Below are positions 44,791-56,824 of a stretch of DNA of 64,000 nt, piece after piece; the first letter of the stretch is position 1; every line of letters begins with the position of its first letter. Source of the DNA: Agelas oroides (lineage: Eukaryota > Porifera > Demospongiae > Agelasida > Agelasidae). Below the pieces are notes generated by a model, which made no database searches, was not told the DNA's origin, and was given only the letters and a program-made list of their open reading frames with translations. The position numbers and the translations under genes were made by a program. Location: the NCBI GenBank assembly GCA_949130485.1, contig OX422203.1, positions 186,001 to 250,000 of the forward strand, written 5' to 3'.

Positions 44791-45218
44791 CCTCTGTTTT
44801 TTCACCCTATTCTGTCTAGCTCTCTGCCCTCATTTTATTGTCACTATCATGCGGGTACTGGGCTCTGCTAACAACGAGACCCTAGCACTGCTACAGGATC
44901 TTTTAATTGCATTCTGGGTGTTACACCTCGCCAACCGAGAATGGCCTAGCAGCCTTGCGCTAATGCGCTCTCAATGAAACACTGCCACCTATCTACTATA
45001 ATTTGGCTGCAAGGAAGCAGAGTCCTTAAACAGCGATACAGGAATAGAAATAAAAATGGGGAAGCGTGGTGCAACGATGAAGATCCAACCCTGTCATTCC
45101 CCACGAACGAGTACCATCACTGCTTCATAGGGTATTTGTCACTTGTGTTGTTTGCATACCTCACATGCTAATGGCTGCATTTTAATTTTATTTGATCGTC
45201 TTCCGCCCTCTGTAGAAG

Positions 45219-45297
45219 AGACAGACACCACAAACACTACTCACTCCTGCAAGATGACTGAGGAACAGACCTTGGAAACTGAAGCGAGGAGGGGGTA
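45219..45297 (+). CDS. candidate small exon
   Basis: Acceptor (CCGCCCTCTGTAG), frame EETDTTNTTHSCKMTEEQTL and a consensus donor (GGGG|GTAAGC). The family is not recognised; it may belong to the kinesin-14-like gene. Confidence 0.25.
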
Positions 45298-46415
45298 AGC
45301 TGGTTGTGTGTATTAAGGGGCAAAATGAGCCGGTTGTAATGTTAAGGAGAGGAACAAGACTGACCTGACCTCTGATGGAACAATTTGCACGCTGCCTGCG
45401 AAGAGCCTACCTGTGATACTACTGCTGCTGTTTGGATGTGCAGAGGTTAATGGAATGTAAAATGTAACAAAATGCTAGTTTAAATGAGGTGTCCGCATTT
45501 TTTTGTGGTTTGTTACTCATTTCAATTAAGACAATTGTTCATTCTGTTGGATGTGTTTGTTGCCCCAATATCACATGTGTATCATGATGTGCATGTATAC
45601 ATTGACTACTAGGCATGTGACTGGTTACAACATTTACCCATCAATTGGGTTCATGGTTGAGCATCAGACGTATACTGTCTCCAAAATCAGACAAGTCAAG
45701 GGCATTATTCAGCAGGTCTTTTTTTTTTTTTTTCTTTTTTTTTTTTAACTACATAAAGGTGGCATGTGAGGGCCCTTGAATTTGAGTAGTTTAGTAGGCT
45801 TATGCGGGGTAGTTCAAACTTATCTAGAAAATTGTGATGGAGTCACAACTGTCTGACATGCTCTTGAGGAGATTGTTAGTGTACTGGACAGAAAGAGCGG
45901 AAGAATCTAAAAGTGACATGGACTGCAGAAACAATTATGCATTTACTACCTGCATTCTATAATTAAATTGGTTGGAAAATGAGGAATAGCTTTTAGTGAT
46001 GAGAGCGACTTAAGGGGGGGCCCGACTGGCTTCCAAAGCGGAGCAAGTGCCCCTCCCCCCTAGATGAAACCCTGGTATTCACTTGTCACTTCAAAAGTAC
46101 CCAGTGCTTGGGCTGGAAGAAGTCGGCAATGTAACATCCTCATTTCCCAGTGGTAGGGACCTCTCAACACCAATCCAACGTCGCGATCGTGGAGCGGTAC
46201 GTGTCATGAACTTGTCTGAAAAGAGTCTTGACATAAGTTCCCATTGTACACTGTACGCACATGTATATAAACATGACACTGTGTCAACTGGGATGACTGC
46301 ATATAGAGGCCTGAATTATATGCATTAAGACGGGCTCAAACTGTCAATCTTAACCCTACTCCGTTTAACACCCTAACCAATGGGTATATATAGGTTGTTT
46401 GTTCTGCCTCGACAG

Positions 46416-46491
46416 ACTCATGTTCTTAAATATTAACCCGGAACTAAGTTCCTTCCAAGAAACACTATGTTCGCTGAAATTTGGCATGATG
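46416..46491 (+). CDS. kinesin-14 motor exon (copy 1), LMFLNINPE
   Basis: Acceptor CTCGACAG, frame LMFLNINPELSSFQETLCSL then KFGMM, and donor ATG|GTAAGT. It matches the last beta strand and alpha-6 helix of kinesin-14 motors (MFVNISP...ESLNSLRFA in KIFC1). A near-identical exon follows 311 bp downstream. Confidence 0.6.
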
Positions 46492-46726
46492 GTAAGTTAC
46501 CTACACACACTCACATATTGGTTTGTGTAGTTAGCTAAAGATGTTATTGGGACAAGCATGAAGGAGCCCCACACTAGTAATTTGAATGGCTGATTGTCTC
46601 CGATATATCTTAAAAAACATTAGAAATGGAAAAAGATATAGGGATTGCATGCCAAAGAGCATAGAAAAAAGATAGGGATGATATAAATACTTTCTTCAAC
46701 ACCGGTTGTTTGTTCTGCCTCTACAG

Positions 46727-46802
46727 ACTCATGTTCCTCAATATTAACCCGGAAGCAAGTTCTTTCCAAGAAACCGTATGTTCGTTGAGATTTGGGATGA
46801 TG
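46727..46802 (+). CDS. kinesin-14 motor exon (copy 2), LMFLNINPE
   Basis: Same length (76 bp), phase, acceptor and donor as copy 1, with amino-acid changes (NPEAS, ETVCSLRFGMM). Copy 2 has the more canonical SLRF. The two could be alternative, mutually exclusive exons, or one may be dead. Confidence 0.6.
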
Positions 46803-47531
46803 GTAAGTTACCTACACACACACTCACACATTGGGACAAGCATGAGCGAGTGTTTTGAATGGCAGATTGTTTCTGATATATCTTTAAAAACAAGAAAAAG
46901 ATATAGGGATTGCATGCCAAAGAGCATAGAAAAAAGATAGGGATGATATAAATGTGAACGCAAATGTACAAATATCTATCCTGTAGTCCAAACAAGAGAC
47001 AAGGATGGGGCTTTTTATCTTCTCCTATTTCTAATGACCGTTGTTTCCAAACTATTTTGACTGCTCGTCTTCTTCAGCCATGGCCTGTGATCACTAGTAA
47101 AGGACTGCAGCATTGATATGTTGTAAATTTATGTAACAGTTCAATGCCAGTACTGTAATATTTGCCTAGTTTATGTAGTCAGCTCAAGATGTTTTCATCC
47201 ATTATAGTGTTAGTTAATCAGTACAAGGGAGACTATCAGTTACACAGTACTGTAGTTGTACATTTAGTCATGTTCCTAGACTTACTCATTGTCTAGGTTT
47301 TGAGGTTGTAGTATACAAAAGACAATTGGTACAAGTGATCAAGGATGGAGGGTAGGGAAGGACTGGAGACAAGGAGACTGTCTTCATTTCCGAATCTTGA
47401 ATTGACTATGTGCCACAAGTGACGAAGCTATAACAAGTGGCAGTAAAGTCTAGTTTTCATGCTTGCATTTAATTTAGTATGTAGGAGATGAGAATTGGTT
47501 TAAAGCTGAGTGTTGCTTTCTCTGTTCCCAG

Positions 47532-47591
47532 GTGAAAAATTGCAACATAAAAAAGATAAAGAAATATTTGAAAATCAATGCCTCAAGCTGA
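47532..47591 (+). CDS. kinesin-14-like terminal exon (copy 1)
   Basis: Acceptor CTGTTCCCAG, then VKNCNIKKIKKYLKINASS and stop. It continues ...RFGMM in phase, as the short extension VNQC... ends KIFC1-type motors. A C-terminal motor ending this soon fits kinesin-14. Confidence 0.5.
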   Translation: MKNCNIKKIKKYLKINASS

Positions 47592-47745
47592 CTTTGTGTT
47601 TGTGGCTATAAAGATTTGCTGCACTTAATGACTATTTTTTGTCTCATTTAGAGCATCCTATAGGGAGGAGGGTGGGGCTGCTGGTGGAATTGGTTGTGTG
47701 GTTAAGGTTAGGGTATAAGGGTTAGTCTTTCTCTTCTGTTCCCAG

Positions 47746-47799
47746 GTGAAAAATTGCAGCCTCAGAAATGAACTAAGTATGTCATGTATACAAACGTAG
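47746..47799 (+). CDS. kinesin-14-like terminal exon (copy 2)
   Basis: Identical acceptor (CTGTTCCCAG) and start (VKNC), then SLRNELSMSCIQT and stop. Second, diverged copy of the terminal exon 214 bp downstream of the first. Confidence 0.45.
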   Translation: MKNCSLRNELSMSCIQT

Positions 47800-49925
47800 T
47801 CTGTTAGCTGCTACCTTTGATTTTTGACTATAGTTGATTTGTGGACTATAAGAAATGTACATGCAAGTGAAATAATTCAATCAATCACAATTGTTATTAT
47901 TGTCATTATAATTATCACAACAATACAATGAAGAAATAGATGAAAAGCGCTTCCAAGAAACAGATTTAGGCATGTGGTCATGTGTCAGCAGTTCCAGGCT
48001 GCAAGCTCACAAGTAGAGTTATTGGTTTTATCAACTTACAACGTTCGCGATTTGGGGCCTGGGAGGGTCCACATATCACTAGCATTTTGGGCCTGGGGGA
48101 CCCAAATTGCGGAGGACCCCATATCGTGCTTACACCGGTCAATACTTTGATGACTGCATTTGTCGCACAATTGCAAAAAAGTGATACACTATTGTAACAA
48201 AAAAACACTGCAGACAAACTCAGCAAGGTATGAAGATAAACTACTCTATCTGTACTTGAAGCAGCTACTGTTATCCTCTGCTCAAGGTAGTAAGTACATA
48301 GCTTTTACTGGTGTGTTAACCCAACCACAAAACTTCGCAACGTACTTAGCAACAGTAAAAACACTTAATGCTTGCTCTCTTCTGTCCAGTATTCTAAGTA
48401 GGTACCTCTTTCATTAGCAACTGGATTCATGTGCACATAACTTTGCCTCAAAAATATGCAGACATAATAACAGCATGGCCTGAACAGCCAGCAACAAAGG
48501 AAGGGTAAGAAAACTACTACATGCTGATAACTAGCAGTGCATGGCTTGCTGGTTAATTAAAAATAAGGTTTCAGATAATCTAAAGTGGAGCTGAGTGGCC
48601 TGTACTAATCACAATCTCTCAAGAAAGGAGGAGCCTGCCACTATCAATTTGCATCTATTTGCATCTATTTGCACCCACAGGCCAGACAGTGGTTAGCTGC
48701 AGCTAAATTAATAGGAAATCTTACCCCCTCACACTCCCTGGTGAGAGGACACTAAAACTAGTACCAAGAACTAGAACCAACCTCACCACTGTACAAGTTG
48801 CTATAGAAATGTGCTGTCGCTGCTACTGATGTGGGAGAGAGATGCCTAGAAATAAAAGATAACCCGCAGTCTTGCTAGGACTACAACCGCTAAGAGGCAG
48901 GCAGACCTGCTCAGGAGAGGTAACAGCTGGTTTTAAGACATTTCACATTTATCATTTTGTTTGTTGGTGCTCGCACTCATTTGTGTGTTGAACTTCGTAT
49001 TTCAGTATTTCGTTCTTACAGGTGAGGAGAACCACTGATACTGCAAACTAGTAACAACGTAAACCACACTTGCGCGCCCATGGTACAATGTTCAAACCAC
49101 TGCCGCGCGCAACATGCACACAACACAACGCTGTATTGTATATATGCAGTAAGGTTAAAACCTTACCTGACAATGTTCAGGCTCAGGTTGTTTGTAGTGC
49201 TCCTCCGAGCGTTGCTGCAATAATATTTCTGCCGGCTGTAAAAAGTGGGAGAAGGGCATGAGCAGAATAAGTGTTTGAGGCCACCACGCGCGCAAAAGCA
49301 AAAGGGGTATATATAAATATTAAACAGTCTGCACCATTTATTTCCCAGATCCAGTGCCAGACATTCCTGCTACATTTTGTTGAACCATTTCCAATATTCC
49401 ATCCTCGTTCTCAGACCTTCCCAACCGTCCCGAATAATTTATGTGGACATCAGTAAGATTATACTGACTTCGTCGTTCCCAGAAGACCGGCCAGCTTCCG
49501 TCGCTTATAGTAGTCGTCTCGTACCAAGCCATCTCACCGCCGGCCCTGACAAGTGTACTTTTAGCGGAAATTCACGCATGTAGTAACAGCATACGAGACT
49601 GACGCAGGCTGCTTGAACTTGGCCTCGGGAACGAGGCTAGCTTTAGCTATTATAGTATGCAGGTTATGAATATCAATTTGCGACCTAAAAAGTGTAGCGG
49701 CCAAAGCCGCTACGGCCGCCATGGTTCCTACGCCACTGCACAACAAAATCATGCAGCCTAAAATACTTGCGCAATTTGCGCCTAATATACTTGCAATTTC
49801 TAGTGCAACTCACCCATAGTTTTTTTGTAACACTCTTCCTCCCCGTGCTGACACTGAAAAAGCTGTGTAACGGAAAGGGAGACTAAGGTAGTTCTCCACA
49901 CCTGCACGAGACCACCTGCGAAGAG
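47800..49925. other. intergenic region without recognised genes
   Basis: AT-richer sequence with short frames only. A diverged GGGCCTGGG...GACCC inverted/direct repeat lies at about 48050-48120. A fragment of the TAGCCTCG foldback family (GGGAACGAGGCTAGC) lies near 49628. Confidence 0.4.
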
Positions 49926-50042
49926 AATAGTTCAATAACATACAGAAAATGTGCAAAGTTTGAACACACAAACGAGCGCGGAATAGTTCAATAACATACA
50001 GAAAATATGCAAAGTTTGAACACACAAACGAGCGCGAGCAAC
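49925..50042. repeat. tandem duplication of about 58 bp
   Basis: GAATAGTTCAATAACATACAGAAAAT... to CACAAACGAGCGCG occurs twice with one substitution, upstream of CPT2. Confidence 0.9.
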
Positions 50043-50269
50043 AACCGCCAAAATGATAAACTACCTTCAAGCCACGTTCGCCGACACACAGTGAATTCTG
50101 AAGTAAGACTAAAACACTACACGTGGTGGAGGTTTTATTATGCGGACGAGCGGAGCAGGTGCGCTAGCTGACCACGCCCTATACGTAATCGTCGGCCGCG
50201 GTTCCGTTCCAAGCAAAAATGGCCGAGGGGTCCGTCACGGCGCGGTTCGGCGTACGAGATTTCGAAATC

Positions 50270-50487
50270 CAGTGGATTTCAGGTGGATTTCTGGATTTCA
50301 GTTTGGATTTCTGGATTTCTGGATTTCAAAGTGGATTTCTGGATTTCAAAGTGGATTTCTGGATTTCAAAGTGGATTTCTGGATTTCAAAGTGGATTTCT
50401 GGATTTCAAGTGGATTTCTGGATTTCAAAGTGGATTTCTGGATTTCAAGCGGATTTCTGGATTTCAAAGCGGATTTCTGGATTTCGC
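50270..50487. repeat. 20-bp minisatellite inside the TIR element (left array)
   Basis: About ten units of GTGGATTTCTGGATTTCAAA type. Open frames DFWISKWISGF through it are repeat products. Confidence 0.95.
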
Positions 50488-50772
50488 TATTTCTGAAGAT
50501 ACAGCTAAAATATACTCATGAACAATCATGAACCACATTCCTCTCAGCCTATATGCTAACAGAATACAATGTCACAGGCAGTTCACCGCTACATAGCGCA
50601 TAGGCAGCGTGTTCGTTGATTGTCATACATATACATACGCATACTGCGTGTTCGTTGTCATACATATTCATACGCATACTGCGTGTTAGTTTACATACAT
50701 ATTCATACCGTACTGCATGTTCGTCATACATAAATTAATACATCTGACAATTGCAATTACAGCACCTTGGAA

Positions 50773-50823
50773 GAATGACCTTTGTACCCGACCGCGAAAT
50801 TCGGCCGGGTACAAAGGTCATTC
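50773..50823. repeat. palindrome with 18-bp perfect arms
   Basis: GAATGACCTTTGTACCCG and its exact reverse complement are separated by 15 bp, within the TIR element. It may be an independent nested hairpin element. Confidence 0.85.
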
Positions 50824-50929
50824 ATTGTGGTGACGTTCTATTACGTCATAGAAAATCGGTGCACGTGCACGTCCTTGTAGTGTAATTAATGTAAAGTATA
50901 CGGATATTTGCGGAGTATTTTAATAGAAT

Positions 50930-51112
50930 CCTGGATTGGATTTCCGGATTTTAGATTGGATTTCCGGATTTTAGAGTGGATTTCCGGATTTTAGAGTGGA
51001 TTTCCGGATTTCAGTGGATTTCTGGATTTCAGAGTGGATTTCTGGATTTCAGATTGGATTTCTGGATTTCATAGTGGATTTCTGGATTTCTGGATTTCAG
51101 TTTGGATTTCTG
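50930..51112. repeat. 20-bp minisatellite inside the TIR element (right array)
   Basis: About nine units of GATTGGATTTCCGGATTTTA/GTGGATTTCTGGATTTCAGA, a diverged version of the left array in the same orientation. Confidence 0.9.
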
Positions 51113-51154
51113 CCGACGGTGTACGAGATTTCTTTCGTGACGGACCCCTCGAAA

Positions 51155-53006
51155 ATGGCCCTAAACTTCATTGGGCAGTCAAGACCGGTGAGTCACCGTG
51201 AGCTTGCTGTATTAGCTTGCTGTATTAGCTAGCCTGCTACACAAGCATCCCGTTCCCCACCTCCCTAGTCTAGCCCCAGATTCTCCCACCCCTTGAGTTT
51301 GTTTTTTTTTGTCCAGTGATTTCATGACCCCGCCCCCCTCCCTTCCTGTAGCTCTCCAACTCCAGATGGCTGATCCCTGTCTTGCAGTGTTGCAGTCACC
51401 GTATCAGGTGTGTAGTGGCAGTAGTCGGAACCCGGGACCTGTCACATTTGATTTGGACCCCACTAAAATTGGTTTGCCCCGGAACGTATTTTACCTGTAG
51501 AGGGTCTGGGGTCTGTCTCACAAGCCAGAGCCAACTGAAGGTTACCAATCACTGTAGTGATCATGAAAGCGATCCTGTTGTGGTGGCTTGGAGTCTGGCA
51601 TGTGAGACTAGGTCCCGACTATGGTGTAGCCTCAGTAGAATGACCACACTGTCTTTATGCCTGTCTGTCCATCTTCCAGCACAACTCCCACTGTAACTGC
51701 TAGTGACCATGAGGAGCGATACATTCAGTACAGCAAGGTGCCTACTCTCCACTTCCAGCCCAGCCTGCCCCGCCTCCCAATCCCCAAACTATTGGACAGT
51801 TGCCAGCGCTACCTCGCTGCCCTCCAGCCTCTGGTGACGCCTGAACAACACCAGCACACCAAGACAATTGTGGAGGAGTTTGGGAGGGAGGGCGGAGAGG
51901 GAGAAGGTAGGTAAGATTACTGAACCACTTCTCAACAGGAGTCTGCATACGTTCAAACTGCATACCCTAGTAGATACTACATTAGAGACCCCAGTTTCCT
52001 GCAACTGCTGGCAGGAGTGCCAGACCTGACAGGCTGTGGGGCAATTGTGGCTGGGCAAACAGTCTAGACTCGTTCCAACTTTGTTTAGATCATCATCAGT
52101 AGACACATCCTTCATCCCCCCCCACCCCCCACCCCACCACCCCCCCAGTAGACACATCCTTCACCACCCCCCCCAGTAGACACAAGGAGAGGCAACTGCA
52201 TACCTTGTAACATGTTAGCCTCTGGTTGCTCCTCTAAGCTATTTCCATCTGCTATCAAGTTCCCCCCTCTTCCCACTTCCTCCAGCTCTGAACCGCAGGC
52301 TGATTCTGAAAGACTCGGAGAACAAACACACCAGCTACATTGCTGGTGAGCACCCGTGGGAAGATCGTATATCATGACTAGAGCTCCTTCCCCCCTCGTT
52401 CTCCTCTTTCACTCCCCTTCCTCATCCCTCCTACCTCCCTCCTCTCTCACTCCCCTCCTCCCCTCTCCTCCCTTCCTCCCTCCTACCTCCCCTCCTTATC
52501 CCTCCTACCTCACTCCCCTCCTCTCCTCCCCTCTCCTCCCTTCCTCCCTCACTCCCCTCATCCCTCACTTCCCCTCCAGGTCCTTGGTATGAGATGTATC
52601 TTGCTTCCCGAGATCCACTGGTACTGAACTTCAATCCTTTCATGGCCTTCAAAAATGACCCACGCACAACTGACCAGGTACACTCGAGTGTTAAACCATC
52701 AGGTGAACTTTCAAGTGCTTCACAGTATGCTCCATGCTAACTCTTCTTCCTCCCCAGGCAGACAGGGCGGCTAACTTCATTCGCTCTGCTGTAAGGTTTC
52801 GTGCCTCGCTACTGGCAAACAAGTTGGAGCCGGAAGTCTTCCACTTAAATCCTCAACGCTCCGACACACAACGCTTCAGAAACATTGTTAGGTACACACA
52901 TTGACACAACCAATCCTCCCTATCTGCCTCCCACCCTCTCTATCTCCCTCCTCCTCCCTCTTCCCTCCCATCTTTAAATAGACAGCTTATATCCACACAC
53001 AAACAC

Positions 53007-53041
<35 letters not shown>

Positions 53042-55644
53042 CACACACATACATAGGTTTGTTCCAAGCACCTTCTCATGGTACGCAGCCTACCTGATGA
53101 AAGCATTTCCTCTGGACATGAGTCAGTATTCACGGCTGTTTAACTCCACGCGTCTTCCTCGACCATCCATTGATGAACTTGTCTCCTTTGACAACCAGAG
53201 GCATGTGGTGGTCTTGAGGAATGGACACTTTTACACCCTTGACGCTGTCCAGCCTTGTGGTCAGTAAGCCCTGTATCCTGTGAGCCCACCCTCTCTCCTG
53301 TGTGTTTGTATCCTGTGAGCCCACCCTCTGTCCTGTGTGTTCAGTGTCCTGTGAGCCCACCTCTGTCCTGTGTGTTCAGTGTCCTGTGAGCCCACCCTCT
53401 GTCCTGTGTGTTCAGTGTCCTGTGAGCCCACCCTGTGTCCTGTGTGTTCAGTGTCCTGTGAGCCCACCCTCTGTCCTGTGTGTTCAGTGTCCTGTGAGCC
53501 CACCTCTGTCCTGTGTGTTCAGTGTCCTGTGAGCCCACCCTCTGTCCTGTGTGTTCAGTGTCCTGTGAGCCCACCCTGTGTCCTGTGTGTTCAGTGTCCT
53601 GTGAGCCCACCCTCTGTCCTGTGTGTTCAGTGTCCTGTGAGCCCACCCTGTGTCCTGCGTGTTCAGTATCCTGTGAGCCCACCTTCTGTCCTGTGTGTTC
53701 AGTGTCCTGTGAGCCCACCCTGTGTCCTGTGTGTTCAGTGTCCTGTGAGCCCACCCTCTGTCCTGCGTGTTCAGTGTCCTGTGAGCCCACCCTGTGTCCT
53801 GTGTGTTCAGTGTCCTGTGAGCCCACCCTCTGTCCTGTGTGTTCAGTGTCCTGTGACCAACATGTGTCCTGTGTGTTCAGTGTCCTGTGACCAACATGTG
53901 CAGAGAATGGTGAACATAATTAGCATCAATTGTCTTCCTCCATGTGTTACAGACAACCCAAATGTTTTCACAAACAATTTTTATTTATTAGAGCTACAAT
54001 GATATGACAATGTAGTCTGGTAATGTATGAATTTTGTTTTCAGCTGTTCTGTTTAACAGCTGTGATAATCCATTGAAAATTCCGTATATGAGATGCCGTT
54101 GTCAAGCACCTTAAGGTCTAGCCTCGTCCCCAGGCCCGTTCGAAAAATCGGAGAAAAGGGCCTGGTATCCACTGTTCGCGCATGCGCTTAATTTCCCGAC
54201 ATTCCGGGAATTCCGGATAATACCGTGTTACCTCCGCGTGTCGTGGCAAAGGGCTAGGAGAGCAGCGCTCGCCTCTTTGGCGTTATACTATAAAAGCCCA
54301 TATGCCATATATGAACGTCATAGTTCATAACCACATGATGTTGGTCGTCATTTGACACATCCTTGCACAATTTCACGTGAGCTGTACGCACTAATTAAGC
54401 GCATGCGCGAACAGTGGATACCAGGCCCTCTTCTCCGATTTTTCGAACGGGCCTGGGGACGAGGCTACTTAAGGTCATTAGTGTACAGATATTCGTACAA
54501 AACAAACACAGGTCTACTTGACTATCTAAACAATAATCATCATGCTGCCACACATACACATTCCACTGAACACATCGGTAACAGGTGATTACGGAACTAC
54601 ACACTCTTACTCTAGCTGCCCGTTATTATGCGCTCTTGGTGTAAGGTATGCCCTCATTGAAAGCCTCTCCCACCCCCCAGCCTCTCTCACCCCCCAACTT
54701 TCATTGCATGCGGTTTACTGCAAGCAATGAAAGTTGCAATGAAGTCGCTGTTCCTTGCGTTAGGCTCAATCTGTGTGTATCTGTGTTCCTCCAGGCCTCC
54801 CCACCCCTCCCTCCCTGGTCCACTCCCAGCTACTGTGGATTTTATCTGACCCCACTCCTTCCCCCTCACATCCCCTCGGCTATCTCACCGCTATCGACCG
54901 TGATTGCTGGGCAGGACTGCGTGAGGAGCTGGTGGCACAAGAACGGAACCGCAGAGCAGTGGAGAAGATTGATAGCGCCCTCTTTGTGCTGTGTTTGGAC
55001 GATCATGAACCAACAACTCCACTTGACGTCTCACACACATTTCTGCACAACTATGGAGCTAACAGGTGGCACCCTGGTGTGTGCATTAGTGTACATTGAT
55101 TTAGAGCACCCTCTTTCCTCTCTTCTCCCTCCCTTCCCTCCTTCCCTCCTCCTCCCATTGCAGGTGGTTTGACAAGTCCTTCTCTCTGATTGTGACCAAG
55201 GGTGGACTGTCGGCTGTCAACTTTGAGCATGCCTGGGGAGATGGAGTGGCTGTACTAAGATTCTTCAATGAGGTATGGAGGAGCAAAGACAGTTAAAATG
55301 TCCATTGATTTCATGATGGTACTTCTCTCTTTGTGTCAGGTGTTCAAGGACACCACGCAACAAAGTCCGTATGTCCCTGATGGTGATGTTGTCCCCTGCA
55401 GTGATGGTGTGGAGCGACTGACATTCGACCTCTCCCCAAGGTTGCAGTCAGCCGTTGAGACAGCAAGGGAGGAGGTGGAGGGGAAGACAAGGGCGCTGCA
55501 CTTTGACACACTCCAGTATGAGCAGTACGGAAAGGACTTTATAAAACAGAAGAACCTGAGTCCTGACGCCATTATGCAGCTCGCGTTCCAGGTAGACTAC
55601 TGTCTCTCCCTTCCGATGGCATACTTCCTCAAGATACTCTCATT

Positions 55645-55689
<45 letters not shown>

Positions 55690-56432
55690 TTTACCCATGC
55701 AGATGGCTTATTACCGGCAGTTCAAGTGCAGTGTACCCAGTTATGAATCCTGCAGTACTGCTGCATTCCGACATGGCCGCACGGAGACCATTCGACCAGC
55801 CAGCATGGCTACCAAGACCTGTGCTGAGGCATTTGAACATTCGCACCCAGCTGGAGTCGAGGAGATGGAGAAGTTGGTGAGGCAGGCAAGCACCTGGCAC
55901 TTCAAGCTGACCAAAGAGGCAGCCATGGGTAAGAGAGGAGGGAGAAAGGGGGTGTAGACAGATAGGTGAGGTTCATTTCCCCTTTCTGCTTGCAAGGTGC
56001 AAGGCTATGGATGGTAGAAGGGATGGGATGAAGAGAGAGAAAGGAGAAGGGGGGTATAGATCCATGCTAAATGGAACTTTCTTACTACTCTATTCAGGTC
56101 AAGGATTTGATCGCCATCTCTTTGCACTGAAGACACTGGCGACAGCCGAGGGGTTGTCCCCACCAATCTTCCAGGACCCCTCCTACTCCCATATCTGCCA
56201 CATCATCCTCTCCACCAGTACACTGTCGTCCGATGCCGTGCTAATTGGAGGGTTTGCCCCGGTCACCCCAGATGGCTATGGTGTTGGGTACGGTGTTCAT
56301 GATGACTGGTTGGGGACCCAGGTTGCAACATACCCCACATGCGACGGAGAAGAATTTGTTGCAAATATAAAGAATGCACTCGATAACATTCACAACGTCC
56401 TGAATGGAAGGAACTTTAAGGAAAGCAAATAG
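51155..56432 (+). CDS. CPT2: carnitine O-palmitoyltransferase 2, mitochondrial
   Basis: Inner-membrane enzyme that converts acylcarnitine and CoA to acyl-CoA and carnitine in the matrix, the last step of the carnitine shuttle. Twelve exons: 51155-51187, 51352-51407, 51680-51906, 52286-52345, 52580-52677, 52758-52891, 53057-53259, 54795-55065, 55164-55272, 55340-55591, 55703-55928 and 56098-56432, in phase to 667 aa (human 658). The first two exons give a basic presequence ([20 protein letters not shown]) without acidic residues, which supports the chosen ATG. Then [38 protein letters not shown], the catalytic histidine in FEHAWGDG (His383), [15 protein letters not shown]-like [19 protein letters not shown], and [18 protein letters not shown]. 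Exon 7 uses the weaker donor GTCAGT, required by phase. A TIR element lies directly upstream of the ATG; intron 7 holds a minisatellite and a MITE. Confidence 0.97.
53268..53895. repeat. about 36-bp minisatellite in CPT2 intron 7
   Basis: About seventeen units with TGTCCTGTGAGCCCACCCTC and TGTCCTGTGTGTTCAG, starting a few bases after the exon 7 donor. Cysteine-rich open frames through it are artefacts. Confidence 0.95.
54119..54467. mobile_element. 349-bp MITE with long terminal repeats and 9-bp target duplication
   Basis: The terminal inverted repeats of about 80 bp start TAGCCTCGTCCCCAGGCCCG and run to the GCGCATGCGC region. CTTAAGGTC flanks both ends exactly (54110-54118 and 54468-54476). 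It lies in CPT2 intron 7 and is the best-preserved member of the family in this window. Confidence 0.93.
55650..55685. repeat. (CA)n microsatellite
   Basis: Dinucleotide run in CPT2 intron 10, close to the ac-ceptor of exon 11. Confidence 0.95.
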
Positions 56433-56824
56433 CCACTGTTCTACTGGTAGCCATCAACCACAACTTGTTTGCCCACAGGTGTTCATGTATTTACTGTATT
56501 GTGTATTGGTTAATATTTGATTTTGATTGTTGTATCACCTATCATTTCTGTAATAGGATTTTTAACTATCACACTTGACAGAGAAGAGCACGTTAGAAGG
56601 GGTCTCTAAGAATCCAGAGCCATCGGTGTTCTGAGAATCCGAACCGTAACGCGACAGTATGATAGTACACACACAACGATTATGTACCTGTTACATAAGC
56701 ATCATGATATAGCAAGACAGATGTGTGACAAGTAGTAGGACAAAAAAAAAACAGAATTACAAATCAGATTAAAGAAAGAACCAGCTTCAAAGGTTGTTGA
56801 CAATGGTTGCTATGGAAACAATTG
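56433..56824. other. convergent intergenic region CPT2 / sortilin
   Basis: It holds the 3' UTRs of both genes. No AATAAA is seen; ATTAAA occurs at about 56770 on the plus strand. No other gene is visible. Confidence 0.45.

Larger units (their letters stand above)
50225..51151. mobile_element. 927-bp TIR element inserted at the CPT2 start codon
   Basis: GAGGGGTCCGTCACG at the left end is exactly inverted at the right end. The 9-bp sequence AAAATGGCC flanks it on both sides (50216-50224 and 51152-51160). With one more matching base the terminal repeat is 16 bp and the target duplication 8 bp. Size and target length suggest a non-autonomous hAT- or Mutator-type element; there is no transposase. 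The interior has two arrays of GGATTTCTGGATTTCAAAGT-like units, a TACATATTCATACGCATACT repeat and a long palindrome. The right-hand target copy contains the CPT2 ATG. Confidence 0.88.

Noticed and set aside
50140-50531. Frames with DFWISGFQ repeats starting at an ATG at 50219
   Set aside because: Repeat product inside the TIR element. The ATG is the duplicated CPT2 start codon. Kept only as a possible upstream ORF in the finding about the insertion.
53341-54002. Cysteine-rich frames ([12 protein letters not shown] repeats) suggesting a secreted repeat protein
   Set aside because: They are the 36-bp minisatellite of CPT2 intron 7; the flanking CPT2 exons splice around it in phase.
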